Below are positions 34,968 to 43,499 of a stretch of 64,000 nucleotides of DNA, in pieces (positions within the stretch are counted from its first letter, which is position 1; each line of letters opens with the position of its first letter). Both the position numbers and the translations under genes were made by a program. This DNA comes from Frateuria_A sp051900415 (GTDB lineage: Bacteria > Pseudomonadota > Gammaproteobacteria > Xanthomonadales > Rhodanobacteraceae): NCBI RefSeq assembly GCF_051900415.1, contig NZ_JBHZGL010000006.1, positions 124,001 through 188,000 on the forward strand, written 5' to 3'. The notes beneath the pieces are model-generated. The model searched no databases and was not told where the DNA came from. It was given only the letters and a program-made list of their open reading frames with translations.

Positions 34968-35522
34968 GTGCCTGTGCCCGCTGACACGCATCTAGCCGAA
35001 GGCCCGCTGCTCCTGCGCCCGTGGCAGCCGGAGGATGCGCCGGCGTTGCACACGGCCGTCCAGGAATCGCTGGAGACCGTCGGTCGCTGGCTGCCCTGGT
35101 GCCACGCCGGCTACGACCTCGACGAGGCGCGGGCGTGGATACGGCATTGCCGCGAGGGCTGGGCGGGCGACGAGCATTTTGCGTTCGGGGTGTTCGAGCG
35201 CGATAGCGGCGCGTTGCTCGGCAGCGTCGGGCTGAGCCAGCGAAATCTGGTGCACCGTAGCGCGTCCTTGGGCTATTGGGTGCGGCAGTCACGCCAGGGC
35301 CAGGGCGTCGCCCGGCAGGCTGCCAGGGTCGCGGCGCACTTTGGATTCGACCGGTTGAGGCTGGTTCGCATCGAGATCGTGGCATTGCCGGATAACCACG
35401 CGAGCCGGCGGACGGCCGAGCAAGCAGGGGCTCGGTTCGAGGTCATCGCTCGGCATCGACTCTGGGTGCGTGACCGCGCGATGGACGCCGCGGTGTACTC
35501 ACTCGTGCCCGCGGATCTCTGA
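34968..35522 (+). CDS. GNAT acetyltransferase, RimJ/RimL-like
   Basis: A 184-aa GNAT-family acetyltransferase of the ribosomal-protein-Ser/Ala acetyltransferase group. It has LLLRPWQPEDAPALHTAV at the N-terminus, GSVGLSQRNLVHRSASLGYWV, the acetyl-CoA loop RQGQGVARQAARVAA, and RIEIVALPDNHASRRTAEQAGARFE with the Asn-xx-Ser motif. It starts with GTG at 34968, 8 bases after AAAGGA. The exact target is unknown. It is divergent from folD. Confidence 0.85.
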   Translation: MPVPADTHLAEGPLLLRPWQPEDAPALHTAVQESLETVGRWLPWCHAGYDLDEARAWIRHCREGWAGDEHFAFGVFERDSGALLGSVGLSQRNLVHRSASLGYWVRQSRQGQGVARQAARVAAHFGFDRLRLVRIEIVALPDNHASRRTAEQAGARFEVIARHRLWVRDRAMDAAVYSLVPADL

Positions 35523-35536
35523 TTCACACCCGTTGC

Positions 35537-35606
35537 AGGAGCCCGCTTGCGGGCGATGCCCTTTGCCAAGGGGCCGGCCAAAAGCATCGCCCGCAAGCGG
35601 GCTCCT
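35537..35606. repeat. Perfect 23-base inverted repeat
   Basis: The arms 35537-35559 and 35584-35606 are exact complements over 23 bases, separated by 24 bases, between the convergent GNAT and der genes. Each arm is itself a palindrome of the type GCCCGCTTGCGGGC. It may serve as a bidirectional terminator-like structure as well as being a repeat. Confidence 0.85.
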
Positions 35607-35655
35607 ACAAGAGGCTTTCCGCCATGGCGGCTTCGCGACACAAGGTCGCCGGCGG

Positions 35656-37056
35656 CTATTTCTTGCGCTTCTTCATCTCGCGGATCATCCGCTGGCGCTT
35701 GCGCTGCTGTCCCTCGGTGAGCACGTTCTTGCGGCCGGCGAACGGGTTGTCGCCGTCGCGGAAGTCGATCCGGATCGGCGTGCCTTCGAGCTTGTAACGC
35801 TTGCGGAAGAAGTTCTCGAGGTAGCGGCGGTAGGCCGGCGCGATGTGCTTGGTGCGGCTACCGTGGATGACGATGGTCGGCGGATTGGACCCACCCGGAT
35901 GCGCGAAGCGCAGCTTGGGCGCGTGGCCGCGGACCAGCGGCGGCTGGTAACCCTCGTAGGCCTTTTCCAGGGTGCGGGTGAGATCGGAGGAACTCAGTTC
36001 GTGCGTGGCCGAAGTGTGCGCACGGACGACCGCGCGCATCAGTTCGCGCAGGCCCGAGCCGTGGAGCGCCGAGATGAACACGGTCTTGGCCCAGTCCACG
36101 AACACCAGCTTGCGCTCGAGCGTGCGCTGGCACTGCTCGCGCTGGTAGGCGTCCATGCCGTCCCACTTGTTGACGGCGATCACCAGCGCGCGGCCCTCTT
36201 CGACCGCGTGGCCGATCAGCGTGAGGTCCTGGTCGGCCAGGTTCTCGCGGGCATCGATCATCAGCACCACGACCTGGCTGGCGGCCATCGACTGCAGCGT
36301 CTTGATGACGCTGAATTTCTCCACGCCCTCTTCCACGCGCGCCCTGCGGCGCACACCGGCGGTGTCGATCAGCGTGTAGCGCTTGCCGTCGCGCTCCAGC
36401 GGCACGCGGATGGGATCGCGCGTGGTGCCGGCGACGTCGGAGACGATCAGCCTGTTCTCGCCGAGCAGGCGGTTGATCAGGGTGGACTTGCCAGCATTCG
36501 GGCGGCCAACGATGGCGACGCGGATGCTGTCGTCCTCGACGCCCGCTTCGGATTCATCCTCGTCCGGCGGCAACAGCGGCAGCGAAGCGGCGATCAGCTC
36601 CTCGGTGCCACGGTTGTGCGCGGCCGACAGCGGCAGCATGGCGGCGATGCCGAAGCGGGCGAATTCGCCAAGGGCGTCCTGTTCCTCCAGGCCGTCGGTC
36701 TTGTTGACCGCCAGCAGGATCGGCTTGCCGCTACGGCGCAGTTCGGAAAGGATGCCCTGGTCCTGGGGCAGCAGGCCGTCGCGGGCATCGACCACGAACA
36801 CCAGCACCTGCGCCTCGTCGATCGCCAGGCGCACCTGTTGTGCGGTGAGCGCGTCGAGGCCTTCCTCGACGCCGGACAGGCCGCCGGTATCGACCACCAC
36901 GAACGGACGCGGGCCCAAGTGGCACACGCCGTAGTGGCGATCGCGGGTGACGCCCGGCATGTCGGCCACCAGGGCGTCGCGGCTGCGCGTCAGTGCATTG
37001 AAGAGGGTCGATTTACCGACGTTGGGACGACCGACCAGGGCGACGACGGGCAGCAT
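35656..37056 (-). CDS. der: Ribosome biogenesis GTPase Der (EngA)
   Basis: Der has two tandem GTPase domains and helps mature the 50S subunit; 466 aa. The first P-loop is GRPNVGKSTLFNALT with DTGGL, NKTDG; the second is GRPNAGKSTLINRLLG with DTAGV and NKWDG. The C-terminal KH-like domain includes RYLENFFRKRYKLEGTPIRI, and the tail is the usual very basic GQQRKRQRMIREMKKRKK. It is the first in the transcript-distal position of the yfgM-bamB-der group, 25 bases after bamB. Confidence 0.97.
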   Translation of the reverse strand: MLPVVALVGRPNVGKSTLFNALTRSRDALVADMPGVTRDRHYGVCHLGPRPFVVVDTGGLSGVEEGLDALTAQQVRLAIDEAQVLVFVVDARDGLLPQDQGILSELRRSGKPILLAVNKTDGLEEQDALGEFARFGIAAMLPLSAAHNRGTEELIAASLPLLPPDEDESEAGVEDDSIRVAIVGRPNAGKSTLINRLLGENRLIVSDVAGTTRDPIRVPLERDGKRYTLIDTAGVRRRARVEEGVEKFSVIKTLQSMAASQVVVLMIDARENLADQDLTLIGHAVEEGRALVIAVNKWDGMDAYQREQCQRTLERKLVFVDWAKTVFISALHGSGLRELMRAVVRAHTSATHELSSSDLTRTLEKAYEGYQPPLVRGHAPKLRFAHPGGSNPPTIVIHGSRTKHIAPAYRRYLENFFRKRYKLEGTPIRIDFRDGDNPFAGRKNVLTEGQQRKRQRMIREMKKRKK

Positions 37057-37081
37057 GATTCAGCATCTTCCTTGCGGGCGA

Positions 37082-38296
37082 TCAGCGCGTGCCGCCAAGA
37101 CGGTAGGCGCCGATGCGGCCCTCCACGTCCTCGAGGTACACGACGTCACCCACGACCAGCGGCTGGGCGCGGATGGCGTGCCTGGACAGGCGCTCGCGGG
37201 CGGCCAGCGCGCCGTCGCCGGTCTGCAGCCAGTGCACATAGCCTTCGATGTCGCCGACCACGACGTAGTCGCCCTGCACGGCCGGCCCGGTCAGCCAGCG
37301 GTACTTGAGCTTGTCGTTCTTCCACATTTCGGTGCCGGAGCTCTTGTCGAATGCCCACACCTGCGAGTCTTCGTCCACGGCGTAGAGCGCGTTGCCCTTG
37401 GTCGCCAGCGAGGCGTAGGTCGAGAACGGGTGCGCCCACATCGGCCGTCCGCTGGGGCCGTCGATGGCCACCAGGTTGCCGTGGTAGGCGGCGCCGTAGA
37501 GCGTGCGGCCGTCGAGCAGGATGGAACCGTCGGCGTCGTCCAGGCGCTCGATCTCGGTGCGGCCTTCGCCGCTGGCGAGGTTCTGCTCCCACAGCTTCTC
37601 GCCGTTGTCCAGGCGCAGCGCGACCAGCTTGCCGCCGTCGCTGCCGAAGAACACCACGCCGTTGGCGACCAGCAGCGGGCCGTTGCCACGCAGGCTGAGC
37701 AGCGGCACTTCGCTTTGGTCGTAGACCCAGCGACGCTCGCCGCTGGCGGTATCCAGGCCATAGACGCGACCATCGCCGGTGCGTACCACCACCAGGTCGC
37801 CCACGATCACCGGCGAGGCGAGCACCTCGGACTTGAGGGTGGCTTCCCAGCGCGGGCTGCCGTCTTTGGCGTTGACGCCGTAGACGTGGCCGTCCAGGGT
37901 GCCGACGGCGAGCAGGTCGCCGCTGACCGCCGGGCCGCCGGCGTAGAAGGCGTCCTTGCGCTTCTTGTCGCCCCAACCGAACCAGCCGTGGGTGCGCGAA
38001 CTCTTGGACCAGATCGTCTTTCCGGTGTTGGCGTCGAGCGCGACCAGCTTGCCGTCGGCGCTGTCGGCGTAGAGCACACCGTCGACCACGGCCGGGCGCA
38101 GGCGTACGCCGGTGTCGCCAGCGCCATCGCCGATCGTCTCGCGCCACAGGCGGGTGACCTGCACCGTCGGCTTGAAATCCTTCGACAGCGGCGTCGGCGG
38201 CTGGACGTTTTCCTTCTTGGCGCTATGGCAACCGGCCAGCGCGACCAGTCCGACCAGCGCCACGGCTACTGCCCGCTTCATGCCCATCACCTTCAT
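37082..38296 (-). CDS. bamB: Outer-membrane assembly lipoprotein BamB
   Basis: BamB, an eight-bladed beta-propeller lipoprotein of the BAM complex that inserts outer-membrane proteins; 404 aa. The lipobox is VALAGC. The rest consists of repeated PQQ-like blades with WxxxxDG/TGKxxW patterns (LVALDANTGKTIWSKSS; VYGVNAKDGSPRWEATLKS; VYGLDTASGERRWVYD). The start at 38296 overlaps the yfgM stop as ATGA; a second in-frame ATG (MKRAVAVALVG) lies five codons later and would also give a good signal peptide. Confidence 0.95.
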   Translation of the reverse strand: MKVMGMKRAVAVALVGLVALAGCHSAKKENVQPPTPLSKDFKPTVQVTRLWRETIGDGAGDTGVRLRPAVVDGVLYADSADGKLVALDANTGKTIWSKSSRTHGWFGWGDKKRKDAFYAGGPAVSGDLLAVGTLDGHVYGVNAKDGSPRWEATLKSEVLASPVIVGDLVVVRTGDGRVYGLDTASGERRWVYDQSEVPLLSLRGNGPLLVANGVVFFGSDGGKLVALRLDNGEKLWEQNLASGEGRTEIERLDDADGSILLDGRTLYGAAYHGNLVAIDGPSGRPMWAHPFSTYASLATKGNALYAVDEDSQVWAFDKSSGTEMWKNDKLKYRWLTGPAVQGDYVVVGDIEGYVHWLQTGDGALAARERLSRHAIRAQPLVVGDVVYLEDVEGRIGAYRLGGTR

Positions 38297-38943
38297 GCGC
38301 CCTGCTTCCCGGCCACGGCCAGATCGTCGAGTTTGAGTTGCAAGGCAGCGCGTTGGGGCGCGTCTTCAGCCATGGCGGCCAGTGCCGCCTGGTAAGCCTT
38401 GCGCGCGTCATCCGCGCGATCAAGCTTGACCAGCGCATCGCCGCGTAGTTCCTGACGCAGGGCCTCGTAGCCCTTCGCGTTGATGGCGTCGAGCGTGGCC
38501 AGCGCATCCTTGGCCTTGTCGGCGGCCATCTGCACCTTGGCCGTGCGCAGTTCGATGAGTGGCTTGAGCGCGTTGTCGCCTACGTGGCTGCGCGCCCACT
38601 GCAGGGAGGCCAGCGCCTTGTCCAGTTGCTTCGCTTCAACCAGGCGCTGCGCCTGGTCGCTGGCGGCGAGCACCGCATAGGTGGACTTGGTGTAGTCCTT
38701 CTCCAGGCGATCGACCAGCTTGTCGACCTCACCGGTATTGCCGGAAGCCAGCGCCGTCTGCAGCTGCTGGTAGAGGTTGGACGCCTCCATCTCGCGCGTG
38801 GCCTGGTGGTTGCGCCACTGTTGCCAGCCAAAGATCGCGACCAGGCCGATGACGATGCCGATGACGATGGACAGGCCGTTCTGGCGCAGCCATTGCTGTA
38901 CGCGTTCGCCTTGCTCGTAATCGTCGTATGCGTCGAATGCCAT
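38293..38943 (-). CDS. yfgM: YfgM-like periplasmic TPR protein
   Basis: A 216-aa inner-membrane-anchored TPR protein of the YfgM (TPR_21) family, an ancillary partner of SecYEG and periplasmic chaperones. A cytoplasmic stretch, MAFDAYDDYEQGERVQQWLRQNG, is followed by a transmembrane helix at about residues 24-43 (LSIVIGIVIGLVAIFGW) and then helical repeats such as DALATLDAINAKGYEALRQELRGDALVKLD. The start at 38943 was chosen from family length and the conserved N-terminus. It overlaps bamB by four bases. The 227 bases upstream to rodZ hold no gene. Confidence 0.92.
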   Translation of the reverse strand: MAFDAYDDYEQGERVQQWLRQNGLSIVIGIVIGLVAIFGWQQWRNHQATREMEASNLYQQLQTALASGNTGEVDKLVDRLEKDYTKSTYAVLAASDQAQRLVEAKQLDKALASLQWARSHVGDNALKPLIELRTAKVQMAADKAKDALATLDAINAKGYEALRQELRGDALVKLDRADDARKAYQAALAAMAEDAPQRAALQLKLDDLAVAGKQGA

Positions 38944-39170
38944 GCAGATGTCCGTCAAAAGCGCGCGCCGCGACGGCATGGGCCGACCCGGCGCTGGGAA
39001 AAAGTAGGTTGGAAAAGCCCTGACCGCGCAGGAACGTCGGTCAATGGGCAAGCATAACCGATGCACCGCGGGGACGGGCAAAATCGGCGGCTTTTCAGAT
39101 CGAAACGCCCCGTTTGCACGACCGGCATGGCAGTCGCGCAAACGGGGCGCTCATGAAGCGGAAGGATCGA

Positions 39171-40151
39171 TCAGGCGCCGCTGGGGGCCGGCTTGCCATC
39201 CTGTACGTGGAAGTGCGCCACGTTGGCGCGGCGGTACGCGTCCAGCGGCAGTGGCTGGCCGTCGATGCTGACCTTGGCGCCACTGGCGTTGCCGATGCGC
39301 ACGTCCAGCGGCTGCGCGCTGTTCCAGGTCTTGCTGGTACCGGCCGGCAACAGGCCGTATTCCAGGCGGGAGCCATCGGCGGCGACCACTTCGACCCAGC
39401 TGGCTTCGGCCAACGTCAGGCTCACGCTGTGCCCGCCCGGCACCGCAGCCACGGGAGCGGGCGTAGGGACGACAGTTTCGGGCTTGGCGGCGGTCAGGCT
39501 GCCACTGTCCAGGCCGGGGAATGGCGCCATCGACGCCAGCAGCGGCTGTTCCTCGACGGGTGGCGTGCTGGCCGCCTTGCGGGTGGCCGTGGCCACGGCG
39601 GCGTTGGCGCTGTTGCTGGCAACATGCGCAGGGGCGTCCTGCTGGGCGACCGGCGTGGCATCCAGCGGCGCCAGATGGCTGAGGTCGCGGTCGAGCGTGC
39701 CGCGCACGCCCAGCCACACCATCGGCACCACGATCACCGCGGTCAGCACCACGTAGGTGGCGGCGGTGGCGTAGCGCTCGAGCAGGTAGCGCGAATGCGA
39801 CATGCCGCCCGTGGCCACCAGCGTCGGCTCGGCGCGCTTGAGGCTCGCCAGCTCGGCCTGGATGGACTCCTCGTCCACACCCAGGTGGCGCGCGTACTTG
39901 GTGATGTAGCTGGCAAGGTAGACGGCGTAATCGATGCCTTCGCGCTGGCTGCTCTCCAACTGGCGCAGCACGCGCGCCGGGAGCTTGAGCGTGTGCGCGC
40001 AGGCGTCGATATCCAGGCCGCGCGCCTCGCGGGCGGCGCGCAGACGGCTACCGAAACTGGGGGACTGATCGTTCGACGGGCCATCCGTGATCGCCGCAAC
40101 GGCGAACAGGTCAATCGCGCGATGGCCGGGATTGGACTGCTGGAAGGTCAT
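39171..40151 (-). CDS. rodZ: RodZ-like cytoskeletal/HTH membrane protein
   Basis: RodZ links MreB to the elongasome; 326 aa. The N-terminal helix-turn-helix of the XRE type is FGSRLRAAREARGLDIDACAHTLKLPARVLRQLE, a DYAVYLASYITKYARHLG helix follows, and a single transmembrane segment (TYVVLTAVIVVPMVWLG) occupies about residues 132-148. After a Pro/Ala-rich linker comes the periplasmic DUF4115 domain (VSLTLAEASWVEVVAADGSRLEYGLLPAGTSKTW). It overlaps pilF by four bases (ATGA). In Enterobacteria ispG and hisS lie between rodZ and yfgM; they are absent here. Confidence 0.93.
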   Translation of the reverse strand: MTFQQSNPGHRAIDLFAVAAITDGPSNDQSPSFGSRLRAAREARGLDIDACAHTLKLPARVLRQLESSQREGIDYAVYLASYITKYARHLGVDEESIQAELASLKRAEPTLVATGGMSHSRYLLERYATAATYVVLTAVIVVPMVWLGVRGTLDRDLSHLAPLDATPVAQQDAPAHVASNSANAAVATATRKAASTPPVEEQPLLASMAPFPGLDSGSLTAAKPETVVPTPAPVAAVPGGHSVSLTLAEASWVEVVAADGSRLEYGLLPAGTSKTWNSAQPLDVRIGNASGAKVSIDGQPLPLDAYRRANVAHFHVQDGKPAPSGA

Positions 40152-40936
40152 GGGCTAGCGGGTGCGTCGAGGGCGTGGGCCTGATCCGAATCCGGGAACT
40201 GGCTTTGCAGTCGCCTGCGGTAATTTTGGGCAGCATCCGTGTTACCCAGGCGGGTTTCGATGTCGTGGCCGAGCTTGAGCGCGTCGGCACTAGGCTGGCC
40301 CAGCGCGTCGAAGCGCTGGATGAACGCACGCGCGCGGAACGCGTCATTGTTCAGGTACAAGGCTTTGGCCAGGTGCAGCAGCGCATCGCCATTCTGCGGA
40401 TTGGCGTCCAGCGCCTTGCGCAGCGTGGCTTCGGCGCCAGCCAGGTCGTTCATGCGCAACTGGCAGATGCCCTTGTTGGTCAGCGCCACGTCCGGCGTCT
40501 GGTAGAACGGGTCTTTCAGCGCGGTGTCGAAATACTTGAGGGCTTCGGCGCCCTTGCCGATGCGGCACAGGAAGGTGCCGAGATTGTTGTTCGGCATGCC
40601 CCTGTCGGGCTCCAGCTGGACCGCGCGGCGGTAATGCTGCTCGGCCTGCCCGGGACGATTGATGCGCTCGTCCAGCACGGCGATCACGGTATGCGCCGGT
40701 GCGTAGTCCTCGTCGAACTGCAGCGCCTTGTTGAGCTTCTCCAGCGCAGTCTTGAGGTCGCCGTTGGCCATGTACTGCTGGCCAAGTTCGGTGTGGATGC
40801 GCGCGGCGTCCTGCGCCTCCTGGCTGCGGCTGGTGTGCGGAATCCGCCCGCCGAGACTGCCTTCCTCGGTGGTCGTGGTGACGCATCCTGCCAGCGCAAG
40901 CGCCAGCGCTGCCCCCATCCAGCGTTCAAGACGCAT
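40148..40936 (-). CDS. pilF: Type IV pilus pilotin / TPR lipoprotein PilF (PilW)
   Basis: A 262-aa lipoprotein with tetratricopeptide repeats that chaperones secretin PilQ multimerisation in type IV pilus assembly. The signal is MRLERWMGAALALALAGC with lipobox LAGC. The TPRs include AARIHTELGQQYMANGDLKTALEKLNKALQFDEDYAPAH, AEQHYRRAVQLEPDRGMPNNNLGTFLCRIGKGAEALKYF and AEATLRKALDANPQNGDALLHLAKALY. The start at 40936 lies inside the end of rlmN (overlap 11 bases). The frame remains open upstream through rlmN, which is not meaningful. Confidence 0.94.
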   Translation of the reverse strand: MRLERWMGAALALALAGCVTTTTEEGSLGGRIPHTSRSQEAQDAARIHTELGQQYMANGDLKTALEKLNKALQFDEDYAPAHTVIAVLDERINRPGQAEQHYRRAVQLEPDRGMPNNNLGTFLCRIGKGAEALKYFDTALKDPFYQTPDVALTNKGICQLRMNDLAGAEATLRKALDANPQNGDALLHLAKALYLNNDAFRARAFIQRFDALGQPSADALKLGHDIETRLGNTDAAQNYRRRLQSQFPDSDQAHALDAPASP

Positions 40937-42092
40937 GCACCACTCCTTGTCCCTGATCAAGGCGTTTGCGAAACTCGGCCTGCCGGCGCGTGCGGTCAAG
41001 CACCTGGCCCTTCAGCTGGCCACAGGCGGCATCGATGTCGTCGCCACGCGTGCGGCGCAGCATGGTCAGGACGTTCGCGTTGAGCAGCAGGGTCTGGAAC
41101 GCGCGAATGGTGTCGGCGTCCGAGCGCTCGAAACGCGTGCCCGGGAAAGGATTGAACGGGATCAGGTTCACCTTCGCGCTGCCGGTGGGCAGCTTGCGCA
41201 TCAGCTTGATCAGCTGCTTGGCGTGCTCGGGCTGGTCGTTCACGCCCTTCATCAGGGTGTATTCGAAAGTGATCGAAGTGCGCGGCCGACGCTCGATCCA
41301 GCGGCGGCAGGCGCCCAGCAGCTCCGCGATCGGGTAGCGCTTGTTGAGCGGCACCAGCTCGGTGCGCAGCTCGTCGTTGGCCGCGTGCAGCGACACCGCC
41401 AGCGACACGTCGATCGCCTCGGACAGCTTGTCGATCATCGGCACCAGGCCCGCGGTGGAGAGCGTCACGCGCTTGGATGCCAGGCCGAAGCCCAGGTCGT
41501 CGCGCATCAGGCTCATCGCCGCGACCACGTTGTCGAAGTTCAGCAGCGGCTCGCCCATGCCCATCATCACCACGTTGGTGATGCGACGGTTCTGGTGTGT
41601 GACGTTGCCCAGGTGCTTGGCCGCCACCCACACCTGCCCGATGACTTCGGACGTGGCAAGGTTGCGGTTGAAGCCCTGCGTCGCGGTCGAGCAGAACTGG
41701 CAGTTCAGGCCGCAACCGACCTGCGAGGACACGCACAGCGTGCCGCGGGTCGGCTCGGGGATGTAGACCGCCTCGATGGCGTTACCGCCATCCATGCCCA
41801 GCAGCCACTTGTGGGTGCCGTCGGCGGCGGCCTTGTCGAACAGCGTCTTCGGGGGACCGACGTAGCACGAGGCTTCGAGCTTGGCGCGCAGCGCCTTGCC
41901 TACGTCGGTCATCTTGCCGAAGTCGTCTTCCAGGCGGTGGTAGATCCACTTCATCACCTGCTCGGCGCGATAGGGCTTCTCGCCGAGCTGCGCGAAGAAA
42001 TCACGCAGCCCCTGGCGATCGAAGTCGAGCAGGTTGACCTTGTCGCTTGCGGCTTTCGGGTCGATGGAAGGAGTGGCTACAACCTGGTTCAT
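40926..42092 (-). CDS. rlmN: 23S rRNA (A2503-C2) / tRNA (A37-C2) methyltransferase
   Basis: RlmN, a radical-SAM enzyme that methylates C2 of adenine in 23S rRNA and some tRNAs. It is 388 aa. The radical-SAM cluster is formed by the cysteines in GCGLNCQFCSTATQGF. Other family features are LGEKPYRAEQVMKWIYH at the N-terminus, RRITNVVMMGMGEPLLNFDNV, RVTLSTAGLVPMIDKLS, LAVSLHAANDELR and the C-terminal CGQLKGQVLDRTRRQ whose Cys region participates in methyl transfer. It starts 63 bases after the ndk stop on the same strand. Confidence 0.97.
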   Translation of the reverse strand: MNQVVATPSIDPKAASDKVNLLDFDRQGLRDFFAQLGEKPYRAEQVMKWIYHRLEDDFGKMTDVGKALRAKLEASCYVGPPKTLFDKAAADGTHKWLLGMDGGNAIEAVYIPEPTRGTLCVSSQVGCGLNCQFCSTATQGFNRNLATSEVIGQVWVAAKHLGNVTHQNRRITNVVMMGMGEPLLNFDNVVAAMSLMRDDLGFGLASKRVTLSTAGLVPMIDKLSEAIDVSLAVSLHAANDELRTELVPLNKRYPIAELLGACRRWIERRPRTSITFEYTLMKGVNDQPEHAKQLIKLMRKLPTGSAKVNLIPFNPFPGTRFERSDADTIRAFQTLLLNANVLTMLRRTRGDDIDAACGQLKGQVLDRTRRQAEFRKRLDQGQGVVHAS

Positions 42093-42155
42093 TTTCGTAG
42101 TGCGGCCACGGATGACCGCTTTTGACCTTTAGGCGTTCACGAATGAACGCGCGGG

Positions 42156-42581
42156 TTACCTGGCGGAGACTTCCGTCTCCGCAAAGAAGTAGGCGATCTC
42201 GACCTTGGCGGTCTCGGCGGCATCGGAGCCGTGCACCGCGTTGGCGTCGATCGAATCGGCAAAGTCGGCACGGATCGTGCCCGGCGCGGCGTCCTTCGGG
42301 TTGGTGGCGCCCATCAGATCGCGATGCTTCAGCACAGCGTTCTCGCCCTGCAGCACCTGGATCATCACCGGGCCGGAGATCATGAACTCGACCAGCGCGT
42401 TGAAGAACGGGCGCTCCTTGTGCACCGCGTAGAAGCCTTCGGCTTCCTTGCGGGACAGCTGCTTCATCTTCGCGGCGATGACCTTCAGGCCGGCCTGCTC
42501 GAAACGGGAGTAGATCTGGCCGATCACGTTCTTGGCGACGGCATCGGGCTTGATGATGGAAAGGGTGCGCTCCAGCGCCAT
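42156..42581 (-). CDS. ndk: Nucleoside diphosphate kinase
   Basis: Ndk equilibrates nucleoside di- and triphosphates; 141 aa, the standard size. The first residues MALERTLSIIKPDAV contain the conserved KPDAV. The phosphorylated His lies in HGSDAAETAKVEIAYFF (consensus HGSDS; here Ala replaces Ser, common in proteobacteria), and Arg residues for phosphate binding are in RPFFNALVEFMISGPV and LMGATNPKDAAPGTIR. It is the first gene of the ndk-rlmN-pilF-rodZ run on this strand. Confidence 0.97.
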   Translation of the reverse strand: MALERTLSIIKPDAVAKNVIGQIYSRFEQAGLKVIAAKMKQLSRKEAEGFYAVHKERPFFNALVEFMISGPVMIQVLQGENAVLKHRDLMGATNPKDAAPGTIRADFADSIDANAVHGSDAAETAKVEIAYFFAETEVSAR

Positions 42582-42642
42582 GGTCTGCTCCGGGAAACTG
42601 GTATCTGAGTGGGCTATCGGCTCGCTTGCCGATCAATGTAGG

Positions 42643-42672
42643 GCTAAATCCGACACGAAATGCGGATTTAGC
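42643..42672. promoter_or_regulatory. 10-base inverted repeat between ndk and the TetR gene
   Basis: GCTAAATCCG at 42643-42652 and its exact complement at 42663-42672 are separated by 10 bases. The element lies 62 bases upstream of the ndk start and about 134 before the regulator's GTG. An operator or a transcript hairpin are both possible. Confidence 0.45.
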
Positions 42673-42724
42673 TCACGAAAGTTTGACAGATTCTAGCCTG
42701 ATCGCAAGCGGACGCGGCGTGAAC

Positions 42725-42738
42725 CAAACGCCCGTTTG
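42725..42738. promoter_or_regulatory. PsrA-type operator, distal copy
   Basis: CAAAC-GCCC-GTTTG fits the PsrA consensus (CAAAC, 2-4 bases, GTTTG). The distance from its centre to that of the second copy at 42766-42779 is 41 bases, about four helical turns. Confidence 0.7.
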
Positions 42739-42765
42739 ACGGGCCGGAAGCCGCCCGCGTATGCT

Positions 42766-42779
42766 CAAACGATCGTTTG
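42766..42779. promoter_or_regulatory. PsrA-type operator, proximal copy
   Basis: CAAAC-GATC-GTTTG is fully palindromic. It overlaps the ATG-led extension of the regulator frame at 42761, which argues that the real start is the GTG at 42806 and that the site is an operator. Confidence 0.75.
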
Positions 42780-42805
42780 ATTCCACTCTGCGAGCGAGCC
42801 CAAGC

Positions 42806-43420
42806 GTGAACAGTTCCGCCTCGACCAAGGAACGCATCCTCGCCGCCGCCGAGGTGCTGTTCGCCCAGCGCGGCTTCGATGGCGCGTCGCTGCGCCAGTT
42901 GACGGCCGCCGCCGGGGTCAACCTGGCCGCGGTGAACTACCACTTCGGCTCCAAGGACAAACTGGTCGAAGAGGTGTTCCGCCGCCGCCTCGACACGCTG
43001 AACGCGCACCGACTGGCGGCGCTCGCGAAAGTCGTCGGGGACCCCGGGACCACGCTCGAAGACGTGCTGGACGCCTTCATCCGCCCTGCCCTGGCGCTCT
43101 CCAGCGACGGCAGCGGCTCCTTGTTCATGCGCGTGCTGGCGCGCGCGTTCGCCGAACACGACGACCACCTGCGCCAATTCATGTCCGAGAACTACGGCCA
43201 CGTCATGCGCCAGTTCACGGCGGAGTTCGCCCGGCTGCTGCCCCAGCTCAGCCGCGAGGAATTGTACTGGCGCATCGACCTGGTTACCGGTGCGCTGACC
43301 CACGCGATGTCCGGCTTCGGCATGATCCAGCGCAAGGGCGGTGTCAGTGAATCCGCCCACCGCGAACAGACGATCGCGCACCTGATCCGATTCGCCACCG
43401 CCGGCCTGAGTCATCCCTGA
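42806..43420 (+). CDS. TetR-family fatty-acid-type regulator (PsrA-like)
   Basis: A 204-aa TetR/AcrR regulator. The DNA-binding domain is KERILAAAEVLFAQRGFDGASLRQLTAAAGVNLAAVNYHFGSKDKLVEEVF, closest to PsrA and similar acyl-CoA-responsive regulators. The C-terminal domain has SGSLFMRVLARAFAEHDDHLRQF and a DLVTGALTHAM helix like PsrA. GTG 42806 was chosen over ATG 42761, because two CAAAC-N4-GTTTG palindromes lie at 42725 and 42766 and would be overlapped by the longer form. Those sites suggest autoregulation. Located directly before the beta-oxidation genes on the same strand, it is the probable regulator of the unit. Confidence 0.88.
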   Translation: MNSSASTKERILAAAEVLFAQRGFDGASLRQLTAAAGVNLAAVNYHFGSKDKLVEEVFRRRLDTLNAHRLAALAKVVGDPGTTLEDVLDAFIRPALALSSDGSGSLFMRVLARAFAEHDDHLRQFMSENYGHVMRQFTAEFARLLPQLSREELYWRIDLVTGALTHAMSGFGMIQRKGGVSESAHREQTIAHLIRFATAGLSHP

Positions 43421-43499
43421 TCTTCCGAACTCACCGGCCAGCCACGGCTGGCTACCTAGCCTTTTTCCGTTTCGCTGTACGCATCCCCTGGAGAAGCCA

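Noticed and set aside
42683..42688. TTGACA as a -35 box for the regulator gene
   Set aside because: No acceptable -10 hexamer was found 16-18 bases downstream.
42761..42805. ATG start for the TetR-family regulator
   Set aside because: It overlaps a perfect CAAAC-N4-GTTTG operator, and the next GTG gives the family's usual N-terminus.
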